Below are positions 9,201 to 20,141 of a stretch of DNA of 64,000 bases, piece after piece; positions within the stretch are counted from its first letter, which is position 1, and each line of letters begins with the position of its first letter. The translations under genes and the position numbers were made by a program. The notes under the pieces were generated by a model. That model searched no databases. It was not told the origin of the DNA and saw only the letters and a program-made list of their open reading frames with translations. Source of the DNA: Arthrobacter sp. (GTDB lineage: Bacteria > Actinomycetota > Actinomycetes > Actinomycetales > Micrococcaceae); the NCBI RefSeq assembly GCF_031179985.1, contig NZ_JAPSHJ010000014.1, forward strand, positions 1 through 64,000, given 5' to 3'.

Positions 9201-12200
9201 CCCACGCCTGTGGATGACGAAGTCAAGGTGCGCCCGGGACGCCAGATAGCCGTTGATGCCACCGGCAATGACAGTGATCCCGACGGGGACCTCATCCGCA
9301 TCCTGACCGATGGTATCGAGGCAGATCCCGCACTGCAGGCCACTGTCAGCAAGCAGAGCGGCCGGATCATCCTGCTCGCACCCTCCGCCGAGGGCACAGT
9401 CAATGTCGGTTACACGATTGCAGACGATCGGGATGCGTCGGCGAAAGCCTCCATTAGCGTCTTAGCGGACAACGAGGTACCCCTCAAGGCACCTATCGCC
9501 CGCGATGACCGTGTCACCTCCGCGCAGACGTTGGGCAAGACCGCCGTCGACGTTCCCGTGCTGAAAAACGATGAAGATCCGGACGGTGTCGGGGAAAACC
9601 TGAAAGTCACCGCCCAGGCCGCGACGGCAGCTCCCGGAACCGAAGGCAACATGGTTGTGCAGCTCACCGAGCAGCCACAACTCATTCCCTACGAGGTGGA
9701 GGACGTCGACGGGCAAAAGTCTACGGCCATCATCTGGGTGCCAGGAATTGGCCAGCAGGTTCCCACGCTGTCCAAGGATGAAGTCCTCGAAGTGGTCGCC
9801 GGGCAGTCGGCCACGGTCAACCTGAATGAGTGGGTGAAGGTCCGTGAGGGGCACACGCCACGGCTGACGCAACGTGACCGCGTCAAGCTCATCGGCGCTG
9901 ATGGGAGTGACCCCATCGTCGGTAACAACTCAGAATTGAAATATACGGCCGGGGCGGACTACGTCGGACCGGGTTCCATCAGCTTTGAAGTCACGGACGG
10001 GTCCGGTCCCGACGATCCGGCCGGCCTCAAATCCACGCTCAGCATCCGGACCAAGGTGCTGCCCGACCCCAACCGGAACAACCCGCCAACGTTGCTCGGA
10101 GGGTCCGTGGATGTACCCAAGGGGGATTCCGCCACCACCGACCTGGGCAAACTGACAGCAGATCCGGACCAGGACGATCTCGAAAACATGAAGTACGAGA
10201 TTGTGGGCGGCAACCCCATTGGTTTCAACACCACCATCGACGGCAAGATATTGAAGGTTTCGGGCACTGACGGCGGAGCCATCGGCACTGCTGGAGCCGT
10301 GCAGGTGAAGGCAAAAGACCCAAGGGGTCTGGAAGCCACCGCCACGTTCCAGCTTGCTGTTACGGCGTCCGACCGGCCAAAGCCGGTGGCCAATGACGAT
10401 CTTGAACCCAACGCGGCGGCCGGAAAACCTGTCACCGTAAACGTCTTGGGCAACGACTCCAATCCGTTCCAGGATTCTCCTCTGAAGATCATTTCCGCTC
10501 TGACGGAGACCGGCCAAGGCAGCGCCGTGGCCAACGGCGATTCGGTGACAGTGACGCCTGCCCCAGGGTTTACCGGAACACTGGTGGTGTCCTACACCGT
10601 GGCCGACAAGACGGAGGAACCGTCCCGCAACGCCACTGCGCGGATCCGCTTGACTGTCAAGGACAAACCCGTTGTGCCTACCACACCGCAGGCCCAAAGC
10701 GTCGGCGACCAAACTGCATTGCTGACGTGGCAGGCACCGGCGGACCGCGGCTCACCCATCACCAAATACACGGTGTATGGTGAAGGCGGCTTCCAGCAGG
10801 ACTGCCCTGCAAACTCCTGCACCCTCACCGGGCTGACCAACAACACCAAGTACCATTTCCAGGTGACGGCGACCAACGCCATCGATGAATCCGACAGGTC
10901 CCCGGCGTCGGCTGAAGTCCGTCCGGACGTCAAACCGGACACACCGCTTGCGCCGACGCTGAAGTTCGGAGACAAGGAACTGACGGTGACTTGGGTGCCG
11001 CCGGCGAGCAAGGGTTCACCGGTGAAGTCCTATGACCTGGAAATTTCCCCTGCACCCGCAGGGCAAAACGCCCAAATCCAGAACCTTACCGCGGCCAGCT
11101 ATGTTTGGAAGGGCCTTCAGAACGGCGTGGCCTACAAGCTGCGTGTCCTGGCGCGCAATGATGCCAAGGAACCATCGGAATGGAGCGCCTATTCGGCCGC
11201 CGAAGTACCTGCCGGCGTCCCGGCAACCCCTGCGGCCCCTGCGGCCTCGCAGGCAGGTTCCTTAGGGGCCGAGAGCCAACTGCAGGTCACTTGGACAGCC
11301 CCGGCCAACAATGGTGACGCAGTGTCCTCCTACACCCTCACTACGTGGCACGGGGGAGCTGCCGTGGCCAGTCAGCCTGTGACTTCGGGAACTTCCCAGA
11401 ACGTGAAAGTGGCCAACTCCGAAGCCGACTACACGTTCAGCGTCTCGGCCACCAACAAGGCAGGAACCAGCGGCGACAGCGCTCGTTCCGCACCCATCAG
11501 GGCCGCGGGCAAACCAGGCACCGTGAACAGCGGGACAGTAGCAGCGAACGGCAGATCAGGGCAGTTGGACGTCACATTCACCAGACTGAACGAGTCCCAG
11601 CGCAATGGCTCCCAGGAAACAGAAATCACCTACTCCTATTCCGCAAGCACCGGGCAGTCGGGGCCAATCGCAGCCGGAGGCGGCACGATCACCGGCCTTC
11701 CAAATGGGCGGGACATCACGATCAACATCATTGCCACCTCGACCAAGAACAGTGTCTCGGGTGACGGCAAGAACATCGGGACCGGAAATCCGTACGGACC
11801 TCCGGGTGCTCCGGCGGTCTCCGGGCGGACCTCGGCCAAGGGTGACTCTGCCGTTCACTGGACGTGGAGCCCCCCTAACAACGACAACGGCAGGGCCATT
11901 ACCAAATACGAAGTGAGCTACGAGAACGGCAATTGGACCAGCGTAGGCATGGACCGCAGCTACAGCCGCGACACCGGGGGATGGGATCGGCAGAAGAGAC
12001 TCGAGGTCCGGGCATGCTCGGTTGTTTGTGGCGGGGCTGACGCTGCAAACTCAACTTCCGGCTCGGATCCCACCCCGCCGCCTCCTGCATCCCAGATCCA
12101 AGTGGATGCCTCCAGCGTGCGGACCTGTCCGGGTCAGCCGGGCCGGCCGGACTCCTATCAGGACGGTTCACCGGCTTCCTGTGGTGTCGGCTGGGTCGAG

Positions 12201-12350
12201 CGGTCCTGGGGGAGGCTGACCATCGACTGCACCAAGGACATCTATGGAAACGGAACACCTTGGTACCGGCTCACGGAATCAGCCAAGAGTGGTTGGTACG
12301 TCAAGTCCACAACAGTCGATCTGTATGGTGCGAGGCCCGGCGGATGCTGA
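6255..12350 (+). CDS. giant membrane-anchored Ig-like/fibronectin type III repeat protein
   Basis: N-terminal TM helix ([20 protein letters not shown]), propeller-like region, about ten tandem Ig/cadherin-like modules marked by NDSDPDGD-type motifs, about five FN3 modules (e.g. [21 protein letters not shown]), Cys-containing C-terminus; GTG start at 6255 or the upstream start at 6234. Confidence 0.9.
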   Translation: MTHLFGRSGSRRRRSGFFTGTVFAVAGAALVVGAVVYPGFKTTEVELNDGGVWVVSKSRNAVGRLNYPSRVLDGAVTPASTTFDVLQSAGDVFVDDPTGSTLNQVSAANMRLGGDKQLPGSADVSFGRGVLSVTDPGKGTVWALSPSTVNGFDEESSEPVVVGSQGLVSAVGADDRIYSADPKTGRVSVTSVDAEGVSTGVEESTWEALKGAGDLQLAVVGDQPVVLDAARGKLFLPGGRELALADAKDAKLQQSGPAADAVAVATPKALLLQPLGGSTAKTVTFNGEGVPAAPVQLGGCVHAAWSGANKYVRECANDADDRNIDVPKASASPEYVFRVNRDLVVLNDVNSGNVWLVNQNMQLVNNWDDVVPPKNESDEQDKDSADNNTINILPDRTKPNRPPETKPDAFGVRPGRTTILPVLDNDSDPDGDVLTAAVGASGPKTGNLESIYGGTAFQVSVPADAKPGVEAFDYNASDGRGLSAGGSITLNVVGPDENRPPVFKRGEPTTMLVEQGKTVSQNILTDWMDPDGDDLVLMDAKADNDQDQVKVRRDGLLTYQDSGAAAGKKNVTVTIWDGRATVTGKVVINVQPPGALAPVVNADHVTAVVGQDLVIAPLKNDVDPNGGALRLAQVEASGPAELGPVTDGGTFTFRSGTPGPVYLTYIASNGPQSSQGLIRVDVESGKDTGNPVAVHDVALMPVGGSVLLDPLANDSDPSGGVLVLQSVSMPENSTASVSVIDHSVLRITDLVGTKDPFIFSYTMSNGKKSATGSVSVVPVPAPAVVEAPQPKPDEVNVRVNDVVTIPVLDNDTHPQGEKLTVDPVLPQEVPAEDGKSFVSENSLRFIAGSQPKTVRAIYNAVDPQGQKSAAAVTIHILPLEGAENSRPQPRNLTARVVAAGSVRIPVPLDGIDPDGDSVQLTGIDSSPNMGTATVGSNFIDFTAAGDGAGTDTFRYKVVDRQGAVNTGTVTIGIAPRGDTNQKPTPVDDEVKVRPGRQIAVDATGNDSDPDGDLIRILTDGIEADPALQATVSKQSGRIILLAPSAEGTVNVGYTIADDRDASAKASISVLADNEVPLKAPIARDDRVTSAQTLGKTAVDVPVLKNDEDPDGVGENLKVTAQAATAAPGTEGNMVVQLTEQPQLIPYEVEDVDGQKSTAIIWVPGIGQQVPTLSKDEVLEVVAGQSATVNLNEWVKVREGHTPRLTQRDRVKLIGADGSDPIVGNNSELKYTAGADYVGPGSISFEVTDGSGPDDPAGLKSTLSIRTKVLPDPNRNNPPTLLGGSVDVPKGDSATTDLGKLTADPDQDDLENMKYEIVGGNPIGFNTTIDGKILKVSGTDGGAIGTAGAVQVKAKDPRGLEATATFQLAVTASDRPKPVANDDLEPNAAAGKPVTVNVLGNDSNPFQDSPLKIISALTETGQGSAVANGDSVTVTPAPGFTGTLVVSYTVADKTEEPSRNATARIRLTVKDKPVVPTTPQAQSVGDQTALLTWQAPADRGSPITKYTVYGEGGFQQDCPANSCTLTGLTNNTKYHFQVTATNAIDESDRSPASAEVRPDVKPDTPLAPTLKFGDKELTVTWVPPASKGSPVKSYDLEISPAPAGQNAQIQNLTAASYVWKGLQNGVAYKLRVLARNDAKEPSEWSAYSAAEVPAGVPATPAAPAASQAGSLGAESQLQVTWTAPANNGDAVSSYTLTTWHGGAAVASQPVTSGTSQNVKVANSEADYTFSVSATNKAGTSGDSARSAPIRAAGKPGTVNSGTVAANGRSGQLDVTFTRLNESQRNGSQETEITYSYSASTGQSGPIAAGGGTITGLPNGRDITINIIATSTKNSVSGDGKNIGTGNPYGPPGAPAVSGRTSAKGDSAVHWTWSPPNNDNGRAITKYEVSYENGNWTSVGMDRSYSRDTGGWDRQKRLEVRACSVVCGGADAANSTSGSDPTPPPPASQIQVDASSVRTCPGQPGRPDSYQDGSPASCGVGWVERSWGRLTIDCTKDIYGNGTPWYRLTESAKSGWYVKSTTVDLYGARPGGC

Positions 12351-12461
12351 CGCCGTTCATCCCCACCGCATGACCCGGCGGCAATAAGCCGCAGCTACGC
12401 AGCTACAACGCAATGCCCCCCATACAACGCCCCACCACGATGCAAGGAAAAGGAACTACAC

Positions 12462-13433
12462 ATGACCATGACAACTGAGCAGGCCGCCTGGTTTGCAGGA
12501 ACATTCGAGAAGCTCGTTGCCAACGTCGGCCACGCCGTGCTCGGTAAAGCACACGTTATCCGTTTGACTTTTACGGCCATGCTCGCGGAAGGCCATGTGC
12601 TGTTCGAGGACGCCCCGGGCACTGGTAAGACGTCGCTGGCCCGGGCGTTGGCGGCGACCGTTCAAGGTTCAAACAACCGCATCCAGTTCACCCCGGATCT
12701 CCTGCCTTCGGATGTTACCGGCGTGACCATCTATGACCAGAAGACCCAAAAGTTTGAGTTCCATAAGGGGCCGATCTTCAACAACATCGTCCTCGCCGAC
12801 GAAATCAACCGCGCCTCGCCCAAGACCCAGTCCGCGCTCCTGGAGGTCATGGAGGAGTCCCGCGTGACGGTAGACGGCGTCACGTACGAGGCCGGGCGCC
12901 CGTTCATGGTGATGGCAACCCAGAACCCTATCGAGCAGGCGGGCACCTACCGCCTGCCGGAGGCACAGCTGGACCGGTTCCTCATGAAGACTTCCATCGG
13001 CTACCCTGACCACGCCTCAACTGTCCAGATCCTGGGTGGCAACAACCTTAAGGACCGGTCGAAGGACATTTCGCCGGTGATCACCACCCAGGCGATCGCT
13101 GACATGGCTGACCTGGCCGCCACCACCCACGTGGACACCGCCGTGCTCGAATACATCTCCCGGCTCTGCGAGGAGACCCGCAACGCCCCTGAGACCCGCC
13201 TGGGCGTCTCTGTGCGCGGGGCCTTGGCCATGGTTCGCGCGGCCAAGGTCTGGGCAGCAAGCCAAGGCCGGAATTTCGTTCTTCCGGACGACATCAAGGA
13301 CCTTGCCGGCGTCGTATGGACTCACCGCTTTGTGATGGACCCCGAGGCCGAATTCTCCGGAGCCACCCCCGAGGCAATTCTGGCGCGTGTGCTTGCCGAC
13401 GTGGCAGCTCCGCAGCAGCGCGCCAACGTTTAG
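12462..13433 (+). CDS. MoxR family AAA ATPase
   Basis: FEDAPGTGKTSLARAL Walker A, LADEINRASPKTQSALLEVMEE, ATQNPIEQAGTYRLPEAQLDRFLM. Confidence 0.95.
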   Translation: MTMTTEQAAWFAGTFEKLVANVGHAVLGKAHVIRLTFTAMLAEGHVLFEDAPGTGKTSLARALAATVQGSNNRIQFTPDLLPSDVTGVTIYDQKTQKFEFHKGPIFNNIVLADEINRASPKTQSALLEVMEESRVTVDGVTYEAGRPFMVMATQNPIEQAGTYRLPEAQLDRFLMKTSIGYPDHASTVQILGGNNLKDRSKDISPVITTQAIADMADLAATTHVDTAVLEYISRLCEETRNAPETRLGVSVRGALAMVRAAKVWAASQGRNFVLPDDIKDLAGVVWTHRFVMDPEAEFSGATPEAILARVLADVAAPQQRANV

Positions 13434-13484
13434 CCAGAGTCCTTCCAAAACCATCCCAGTCAGTACGCGACCAAAGGCCTCATT

Positions 13485-14834
13485 ATGTTCCGCAGCACTC
13501 CGTTAAACCGGCTTGCTGAACGCCTCCGGCGGTTCCTTCCCGCCGGGCAGTTGCTGCCCACAAAAAACAGAGGCAACCTCCTCCGTCCCTCCGCAGTCTG
13601 GACGGAAGCCCTCAGCACCGCCCAACTCGCGGTGGAGCCCGTCTGGCGCGTGGTCCGGGCGCAGTGGCTGCGCTTCGTCTGGCCTGTGCTCTCCATCGTC
13701 AGCGTGCTGGGCTGGTCCATTCTGGCTGGGTCCATCCTGCTGTGGGTGGTTGGGCAGTCCTTCGGCTGGCAGGAGGCCAAAGCAGCGGCCATAGCGGCCT
13801 TCGTGCTCTTCGTCATCGCCGTGGGATTTGTCCTTGGCAGGTCATCTTATGGGGTGATCCTGGACCTCACCCGCACCAGGGTGGCTGTTGGCGACAGTGC
13901 GGTAGGAAGCATCGCAGTATCAAACACCTCAGCCCGCCCGCTGTTGCCGGCTGCCCTTGAACTGCCGGTGGGCGCAGCGACCGCCATTTTCCACCTGCCG
14001 CGGATGAAACCCGCCCAGGTTCACGAGGATCTCTTCACTATTCCTACGGCACGGCGTGCGGTCATCGTTGTTGGCCCGGTGCGTTCCGTCCGGGCGGATC
14101 CCCTGCACCTGCTGCGGAGGCAGGTTCTGTGGACAGATCCTGAGGACCTTTATGTCCACCCCCGGACAGTGGCTTTGGCCGGATCGGCTGCCGGCTTTAT
14201 CCGTGACCTCGAAGGAATGCCCACCACTGACCTGTCAAGCGCCGACGTTTCCTTTCACGCGTTGCGCGACTATGTGCCTGGTGACGACAGACGCCATATC
14301 CACTGGAAGACGACGGCGCGGACCAACAAGCTGATGGTCCGCCAGTTCGAGGAGACGCGCCGCGCGCACCTGGCCATCTCCCTGTCCATCAACACGGACG
14401 AGTACGGTTCCGAGCATGAATTCGAGATGGCCATCTCAGTGGCTGCGTCCATTGGGCGCCAAGCCATCAGGGAGCAGCGTGAGCTTGATGTCCTCACCCA
14501 AAAAGGACCGCTCCGTTGCGAGACCGGCCGGAACATGCTTGACGACATGACCAGGATCGTTGGCACCCCCATGCGCAAGACTGCAGTGGACCTCGCCCGG
14601 ACGCTGGCCGACAAAGTCCCCAATGCTTCAGTCGTGTTCTTCATCGTTGGCAGCCAGGTCACCCCTGCCCAGCTGCGATCGGCGGCTGCATCCGTCCCTG
14701 CAGGCGTCCGCAGCCTGGCAGTTCGCCTTCAGCCCGGCGCCGCGCCCTCACGGGCCAACATAGCGGACCTGACTGTTCTCACCTTGGGAGACCTCTCGGA
14801 TCTGGCCATCGTCCTTAGAAAGGCAGCAGCATGA
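13485..14834 (+). CDS. DUF58 domain-containing protein
   Basis: two N-terminal TM helices and DUF58 signature (LRDYVPGDDRRHIHWKTTARTNKLMVRQFE); directly follows moxR-like gene. Confidence 0.93.
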   Translation: MFRSTPLNRLAERLRRFLPAGQLLPTKNRGNLLRPSAVWTEALSTAQLAVEPVWRVVRAQWLRFVWPVLSIVSVLGWSILAGSILLWVVGQSFGWQEAKAAAIAAFVLFVIAVGFVLGRSSYGVILDLTRTRVAVGDSAVGSIAVSNTSARPLLPAALELPVGAATAIFHLPRMKPAQVHEDLFTIPTARRAVIVVGPVRSVRADPLHLLRRQVLWTDPEDLYVHPRTVALAGSAAGFIRDLEGMPTTDLSSADVSFHALRDYVPGDDRRHIHWKTTARTNKLMVRQFEETRRAHLAISLSINTDEYGSEHEFEMAISVAASIGRQAIREQRELDVLTQKGPLRCETGRNMLDDMTRIVGTPMRKTAVDLARTLADKVPNASVVFFIVGSQVTPAQLRSAAASVPAGVRSLAVRLQPGAAPSRANIADLTVLTLGDLSDLAIVLRKAAA

Positions 14835-17458
14835 GCTCCGCCACGGGACTCCGCCCCCGGCGCCAGCCCGCACCACCCGCCCAAGTGTCCCCGTTCCTGG
14901 ACGGGCGGCCGGTGTGGCACTTCGCTGTCGATGTTGCAGCGCTAACCGTACTCCTGGGTCTGGGCGTGCTGGGCTTCAGCCTCAGTTACGGCGGTGACCC
15001 TTACTACCTTGTGGCCGGATGTGGTGGAATCGGCCTGGGCCTGGGCATAGCAGCCCTCAACGCCCACCTTCGGCTTGGCCTGCTGATCACGGCTGCGATT
15101 GCTTTGGCCGCCTACTTGATCCTCGGTACTGCACTTGCGGTTCCGGGCGCGGCTATTGCCGGGTTCATCCCCACCCTGGATTCTTTGCGGACCCTGCTGC
15201 TGGGCGTGGTCTTTTCCTGGAAGGACATGCTGACAGTAGGTGTGCCGGTTGGCACCGCCGGTGGCGTGCTGATCGTCCCCTTCCTGAGTTCCTTCATCAC
15301 GGCCCTGGCCGCGGCCCTTCTGACCTGGCGCTCGAAGGGGCCATACTGGCCGTTGCTGCCGATCCTGGTGCTCTTTGTCACCGGCATCGCCTTCAGCACC
15401 AATGCAAGCTTCCTCACGGTGGAACGAGGGATCGCCCTGACGGTGGTGGCCATTGCCTGGGCTACCTTCCGGCGTGATGCCCTGCGGCGCAGCGATACCC
15501 GCAAGGTCTCGGTTAACAGCCCGCAGACTGATGCCTCAACCGCCCGCAGGGCACGGACCCGGCGGTTGGCCACGGCGGCGGGTGTCATTGCACTCAGTGT
15601 CGGCATCACGGCCCTGGTCTCGCCCCTGGTCACCGCCAGTGATGACCGCCGCGTCCTCAGGAATACGATCGTTCCGCCCTTCGACCCCAAGGACTACATC
15701 ACCCCGCTGGCCAGCTTCCGGACCTTCGTGAAGGACAAGAAGGACGACAAGCTCTTCGTGGTCAAGGGCCTGCCCAAGGACGGGCGCGTTCGCCTCGCTG
15801 CACTTGATGCGTTCAACGGAACCAACTACAACATCGATCCCAACAGCTCAGGGAACTTCAGCAAGGTCGGTGACGCCAAATCCATCAACACGCTGGCGGA
15901 CACCAACGGCATCGTGCCCACGGTTGACTACACCCTGGAAATCACCGTCGAGGACTACCAGGGCTATTTCGTTCCTGGGGGGCGGAAAACTACGGGCCTG
16001 AGCTTTTCGCAGGCCTCGAGCAATGCAGCCGCAGGGCTGTACTTCAACTCCGGCACCGATACCGCCGTGACCACGAAAGGGCTGTCCAAGGGGGACTCGT
16101 ACAGCATCCAGATAGCGGATCCCGTCAAACTCGAACACGGCCAGCTCACTCAATATGACTTTGCCAAGTTCAGCATGCCTGATGCCGTTGAAGTCCCGCC
16201 CGTGGTGGGATCCCAGGCAAATGACCTTTCTGTCGACGCTCCGACCGCCGTGGACAGGGTCCGCCAGATCGAAGCGCATTTCCAGAAAAAGGGCGCCTTC
16301 AGCAATGGCCTCATCACCGAGGGCCAGTTGCCAAGTGTCTCCGGCCATGGGTCCGCACGGATCAGGAACCTCCTGACAGCAAAGCAGATGCTCGGCGACG
16401 ACGAACAGTACGCCGTGGCCATGTCATTGATGCTCAGGCATCTCGGCATCCCCTCCCGGGTGGTCATGGGGTTCTATCCCGATCCCAAGAGCCCTGAAAA
16501 CGGGGCAGGGGAAGTCAACATCACAGGTAAGGACGTGCACGCCTGGGTTGAGGTCGCTTTCGACCGTGTGGGGTGGGTGGCTTTCGACCCGACTCCGCCT
16601 AAGGACAACGTTCCCATCCCTCCGGATCCGGAGAGCAAGTCCAAACCCAAACCCCAGGTCCTGCAGCCGCCGCCCCCGCCACAGGAGCCGGCTGAGCTGC
16701 CGCCGGACTCCTCCCCGGACGCATTGGATGCAGATCAGAAGAAGAACAATCCCTGGCTCTTCTGGGGACCCATTTTGGCCGCCATCGGTGTGGCCATGAT
16801 CCCGATAGGCATCCTTGCGCTGCCCCTGCTTCTGATTGCGTTGCTGAAGGGCCGGCGTCGAAAGGCCCGGTTCACGGAAGGCGATCCAGCCCGCCGTGTT
16901 GGCGGGGGGTGGAACGAACTCCTGAGCCTTGCAACTGACATGGGTGCAGGAGTGGATCATCGCGCCACCCGGCGGGAATCCGCCGTCGTCCTGGCTGACG
17001 CGTTCCCCGCAACCCAGTCGACTACCACCTTGCTGGCACACCGCGCCGATGCGAGCATCTTCGGCGCGGGGCAACCGAGCGAAGCGGAAGTCCGGGAATA
17101 CTGGACCATCGTGGAAGGATCACTCAAGGACATGACGGGAGCTGTGGGTTTCTGGCGCCGCCAGCAGGCCAGGTTCTCGCCGCGGTCCCTCCTTGCCGAT
17201 GGCAGGACGGCCCTCAGCCTGCGCGGTATGCGGCCGGTCTTGGGTGCGGGGCGCCAGCCTGAAGGAAAGGCCGGGCCTGAAGGAAGGGCTGAGCCCCCAG
17301 TCAAGGCAGAGACCCGTCCGGCCGCTTCTGTACCCTCCCGGGAGGTGCCATCCGCGGTGGCACCCTTCGGCGACGCGCCACGAGGACGCCGCGGACTTCG
17401 CGGCCAGTCCAATCCGGAGGACGACGGCACTGTCAGGAAGAACCGCAACGAGCAATGA
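14831..17458 (+). CDS. transglutaminase-like (TgpA-type) membrane protein, likely catalytically altered
   Basis: multiple N-terminal TM segments, transglutaminase-core-like region (QYAVAMSLMLRHLGIPSRVVMGF ... DVHAWVEVAFDRVGWVAFDPTPP), further TM helix and cytosolic tail; 4-bp overlap with upstream gene. Confidence 0.92.
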   Translation: MSSATGLRPRRQPAPPAQVSPFLDGRPVWHFAVDVAALTVLLGLGVLGFSLSYGGDPYYLVAGCGGIGLGLGIAALNAHLRLGLLITAAIALAAYLILGTALAVPGAAIAGFIPTLDSLRTLLLGVVFSWKDMLTVGVPVGTAGGVLIVPFLSSFITALAAALLTWRSKGPYWPLLPILVLFVTGIAFSTNASFLTVERGIALTVVAIAWATFRRDALRRSDTRKVSVNSPQTDASTARRARTRRLATAAGVIALSVGITALVSPLVTASDDRRVLRNTIVPPFDPKDYITPLASFRTFVKDKKDDKLFVVKGLPKDGRVRLAALDAFNGTNYNIDPNSSGNFSKVGDAKSINTLADTNGIVPTVDYTLEITVEDYQGYFVPGGRKTTGLSFSQASSNAAAGLYFNSGTDTAVTTKGLSKGDSYSIQIADPVKLEHGQLTQYDFAKFSMPDAVEVPPVVGSQANDLSVDAPTAVDRVRQIEAHFQKKGAFSNGLITEGQLPSVSGHGSARIRNLLTAKQMLGDDEQYAVAMSLMLRHLGIPSRVVMGFYPDPKSPENGAGEVNITGKDVHAWVEVAFDRVGWVAFDPTPPKDNVPIPPDPESKSKPKPQVLQPPPPPQEPAELPPDSSPDALDADQKKNNPWLFWGPILAAIGVAMIPIGILALPLLLIALLKGRRRKARFTEGDPARRVGGGWNELLSLATDMGAGVDHRATRRESAVVLADAFPATQSTTTLLAHRADASIFGAGQPSEAEVREYWTIVEGSLKDMTGAVGFWRRQQARFSPRSLLADGRTALSLRGMRPVLGAGRQPEGKAGPEGRAEPPVKAETRPAASVPSREVPSAVAPFGDAPRGRRGLRGQSNPEDDGTVRKNRNEQ

Positions 17459-19065
17459 CACATGACGCAGAGCGCTGCCAGCGCTGCCAGCAGCTGATCC
17501 GCGCCGGAGCCACTTTTTGCACAGCATGTGGCGCCCCGTTGAACAACAGGGCCGCCAGGAGTATCCGCAACGTGAATCATGGTCAGCAGTCACGGGTGGA
17601 GGGGCTGTCCGCGCACCGCCCCTCAATACCCGGTAATATCCCGATAGTGCCCGCTCAACCGGGGCACAACTCCGGCCACGGAAATGGGGGCCTTGGACGA
17701 GGGGGAGAAGCCGCAATGGCAGCACGACTTGAGGTAGTACCCGCAGCTGCCGGTAAACGCCTTGGCGGTGCCGTGCTCGACTGGCTTCCCGCCTTTGCCG
17801 TGCTGGCAGTCAGCTTCACCATCGGTTTCGCCGGTGTGACGCGGACGCTCAGCGGAGGCTTCATCATCTATGACACGTCCACGGTGGTGCTTCTGGGCGG
17901 AATCGGCTCGGCTCTCGCACTCGTGTACGCGCTGGTCCTGATGGCCATCGAAGGCCGCACGGGTAACACGCTCGGAAACCAGATCATGGGCATTCGCAGC
18001 GCCGACAAGGATGGCTACGCACCTGGCACTGGTCCCGTCTTTCTCCGCGGCGTTATTACGGGGGCAGGCATCATCCTTGGCATCCTGGCGGCGATTGTGC
18101 TGGTGGCCCTGAAAGCGTTCGATATAGCGCTCTGGATCGTTGCTCCGCTGTTCCTTCTGGGAAGCGCATGGGCTGTCATCGTGGTCGTCTCCAACACTTG
18201 GGATAAGAACGGCAATCTCCGCGGGTGGCACGATGCCGCTGCGAAGACGCTCGTGTTCGATATCAAGGCGGGCAGGAATCCTGTCACCACCGGCGGTATC
18301 CAGGGCCCTTACAGCTTCGCGCCGCTTGATCTCCCGCCGGTCCAACAGGTTCCGTCCCCGGTTGCCGGCGCTGCCCCAGCGGCACCGCAGGTAATAAACG
18401 CCCAGCAGCTGAACCTGCAGGGCAACCAGGCTTCTGAAGCTCCGGCTCCAGGCGTTGCCGCATTGGACCCGAACAAATGGCAGGCCCCTGCAACACCCCA
18501 GCCCTGGTCGGCCCCGGCTGCCGGGCAGGCTTCACCTCTGGCCCAACTGCCGGCGCAGGCCCAACTGCCGGCGCAGGCCCAGCTGCCGGCGCAGGCCCAG
18601 CCTGCACAGGTAAACCAGCCTGCCGCGCCAGCTCTACAGGCACCGGCATCCCAGCCCTATTTCGCCGTAGCCCATCCCGATGACGACCACGAGCGTACCC
18701 AGCTGAAGGGCGGCGCACAGCTGCCCGCGCCGTTGGCTGTCCTCCGGATCCGGCTCGACGACGGCCGCGACTTCGAGCTCGACCGCACCGTTCTGATCGG
18801 GAGGAATCCCGCTGCCCATTCCGGGGAGCAGGTAGCGCAAATACTGGCCATCCAGGATCCGGGCCGTTCCATTTCCAAAACCCATCTTCATCTCCTTTCG
18901 GACCGTGACGGGATCTGGGTCACTGACCGGAATTCCACCAACGGCAGCGCCGTCACCACCCCCGACGGCGTCCGCACACCGTTGCAGGCAGGCCAGCCGG
19001 CATACGTCAGCCCAGGTTCCACCGTCCACTTCGGTGACCGCACCTTTCACCTAGGACAGGCATGA
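17455..19065 (+). CDS. RDD family membrane protein with N-terminal zinc ribbon and C-terminal FHA domain
   Basis: CQRCQQLIRAGATFCTACG; RDD-type TM region (GKRLGGAVLDWLPAFAVL ... GNTLGNQIMGIRSAD); FHA (LIGRNPAAHSGEQ ... SISKTHLHLL ... DRNSTNGSAV). Confidence 0.92.
   Translation: MTHDAERCQRCQQLIRAGATFCTACGAPLNNRAARSIRNVNHGQQSRVEGLSAHRPSIPGNIPIVPAQPGHNSGHGNGGLGRGGEAAMAARLEVVPAAAGKRLGGAVLDWLPAFAVLAVSFTIGFAGVTRTLSGGFIIYDTSTVVLLGGIGSALALVYALVLMAIEGRTGNTLGNQIMGIRSADKDGYAPGTGPVFLRGVITGAGIILGILAAIVLVALKAFDIALWIVAPLFLLGSAWAVIVVVSNTWDKNGNLRGWHDAAAKTLVFDIKAGRNPVTTGGIQGPYSFAPLDLPPVQQVPSPVAGAAPAAPQVINAQQLNLQGNQASEAPAPGVAALDPNKWQAPATPQPWSAPAAGQASPLAQLPAQAQLPAQAQLPAQAQPAQVNQPAAPALQAPASQPYFAVAHPDDDHERTQLKGGAQLPAPLAVLRIRLDDGRDFELDRTVLIGRNPAAHSGEQVAQILAIQDPGRSISKTHLHLLSDRDGIWVTDRNSTNGSAVTTPDGVRTPLQAGQPAYVSPGSTVHFGDRTFHLGQA
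18541..18600 (+). repeat. in-frame 18-bp minisatellite (about 3.3 copies) encoding (AQLPAQ)n
   Basis: gcccaactgccggcgcag repeated at 18541, 18559, 18577 (last with one substitution) plus a partial copy. Confidence 0.9.
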
Positions 19066-20141
19066 ACACCGAGCCGGACTCCACCACGCCTCCTCAGCAC
19101 GCCGAACACGGACTACAGCTGAGCTGCGGTTACGGAACGGACCGCGGATTGCGGCGGGAACTGAATGAAGATTCGTTCATTGCATCGGATCCGGTGTTTG
19201 CCGTGGCTGATGGGATGGGCGGCCATGAGGCGGGGGAGATCGCCAGCGGCATCTGTGTTCGGGTTTTGGCGGGAATGCCGCAACTGGCCACAGGCGAGCG
19301 TACCGCGACGGCCGCCGTCGTCCAGCAGTACCTGATGACGGCGGATGAGCGCATCCGGGAAGCCACCGGCTCAAGGGCAGGCACTACGCTCACGGGTGCC
19401 GTAGTGGTTGAGCAGATGGGCCTGCCATATTGGCTTGTGATGAACATCGGTGACTCCCGGACATATCGGCTCAGCCAGGGCGGATTCTCACAGGTCACCG
19501 TGGACCACTCCGAAGTCCAGGAACTGGTCGACGCCGGTGAGATCACGCCGGAGCAGGCAACCGTCCACCCTCGGAGGCACGTGGTGACGCGGGCCCTCGG
19601 CACGGGCGACGAAACCGAGGCGGACTACTGGCTCCTTCCCGTTGAAGAGGGCGACCGCATCCTGATCTGTTCGGACGGGCTCAATGCCGAACTCACCGAT
19701 GAGCACATCTTCCGAATCCTCAGTACTGTGGGCCACCCCCAGGATGCAGTTGACGCCCTGATCCAATCCGCACTTCGCAGCGGCGGCCGGGACAACGTCA
19801 CAGTCATCGTGGTTGACGCCAAGAACGTCCTGAACGACGCCGGCGCTGTCACCACAGCACCACGCTCGGTGGTTGCGGCCGAGGAAGAGGACACGCTTCC
19901 GAGGAACCTGATCGACGCCGGAATGGATGACTCGCAGCAGGAAAGTCACGAGGCTGGCGGAGAAAAGGATCCGTCGCCAGGTTCGGGAGCGGATTCGGAG
20001 CCAGATTCAGACGCGGGTTCAGCGGCGGTGCCGGAGACCACGCAAGAGGCGTCCGATACCGACATGGAACAGGCGCCACAGGCCGAAGGCAGCCCTGCCG
20101 CCGTCCAGGAAGACAGGGAGCAAGGTCATGGTCTCCAGTAG
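19062..20141 (+). CDS. PP2C family serine/threonine phosphatase
   Basis: DRGLRRELNEDSFIASDPVFAVADGMGGHEAGEIAS, NIGDSRTYRL, ICSDGLNAEL, GGRDNVTVIVVD. Confidence 0.95.
   Translation: MNTEPDSTTPPQHAEHGLQLSCGYGTDRGLRRELNEDSFIASDPVFAVADGMGGHEAGEIASGICVRVLAGMPQLATGERTATAAVVQQYLMTADERIREATGSRAGTTLTGAVVVEQMGLPYWLVMNIGDSRTYRLSQGGFSQVTVDHSEVQELVDAGEITPEQATVHPRRHVVTRALGTGDETEADYWLLPVEEGDRILICSDGLNAELTDEHIFRILSTVGHPQDAVDALIQSALRSGGRDNVTVIVVDAKNVLNDAGAVTTAPRSVVAAEEEDTLPRNLIDAGMDDSQQESHEAGGEKDPSPGSGADSEPDSDAGSAAVPETTQEASDTDMEQAPQAEGSPAAVQEDREQGHGLQ

Noticed and set aside
7500-10500. Tandem repeats in the giant gene as CRISPR or DNA satellite
   Set aside because: Repeats are diverged protein modules of about 95 aa in frame, not DNA-level direct repeats.
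9930-10712. 260 aa minus-strand ORF inside the Ig-like repeat gene
   Set aside because: Shadow ORF without recognizable features; the sense strand has continuous repeat domains.
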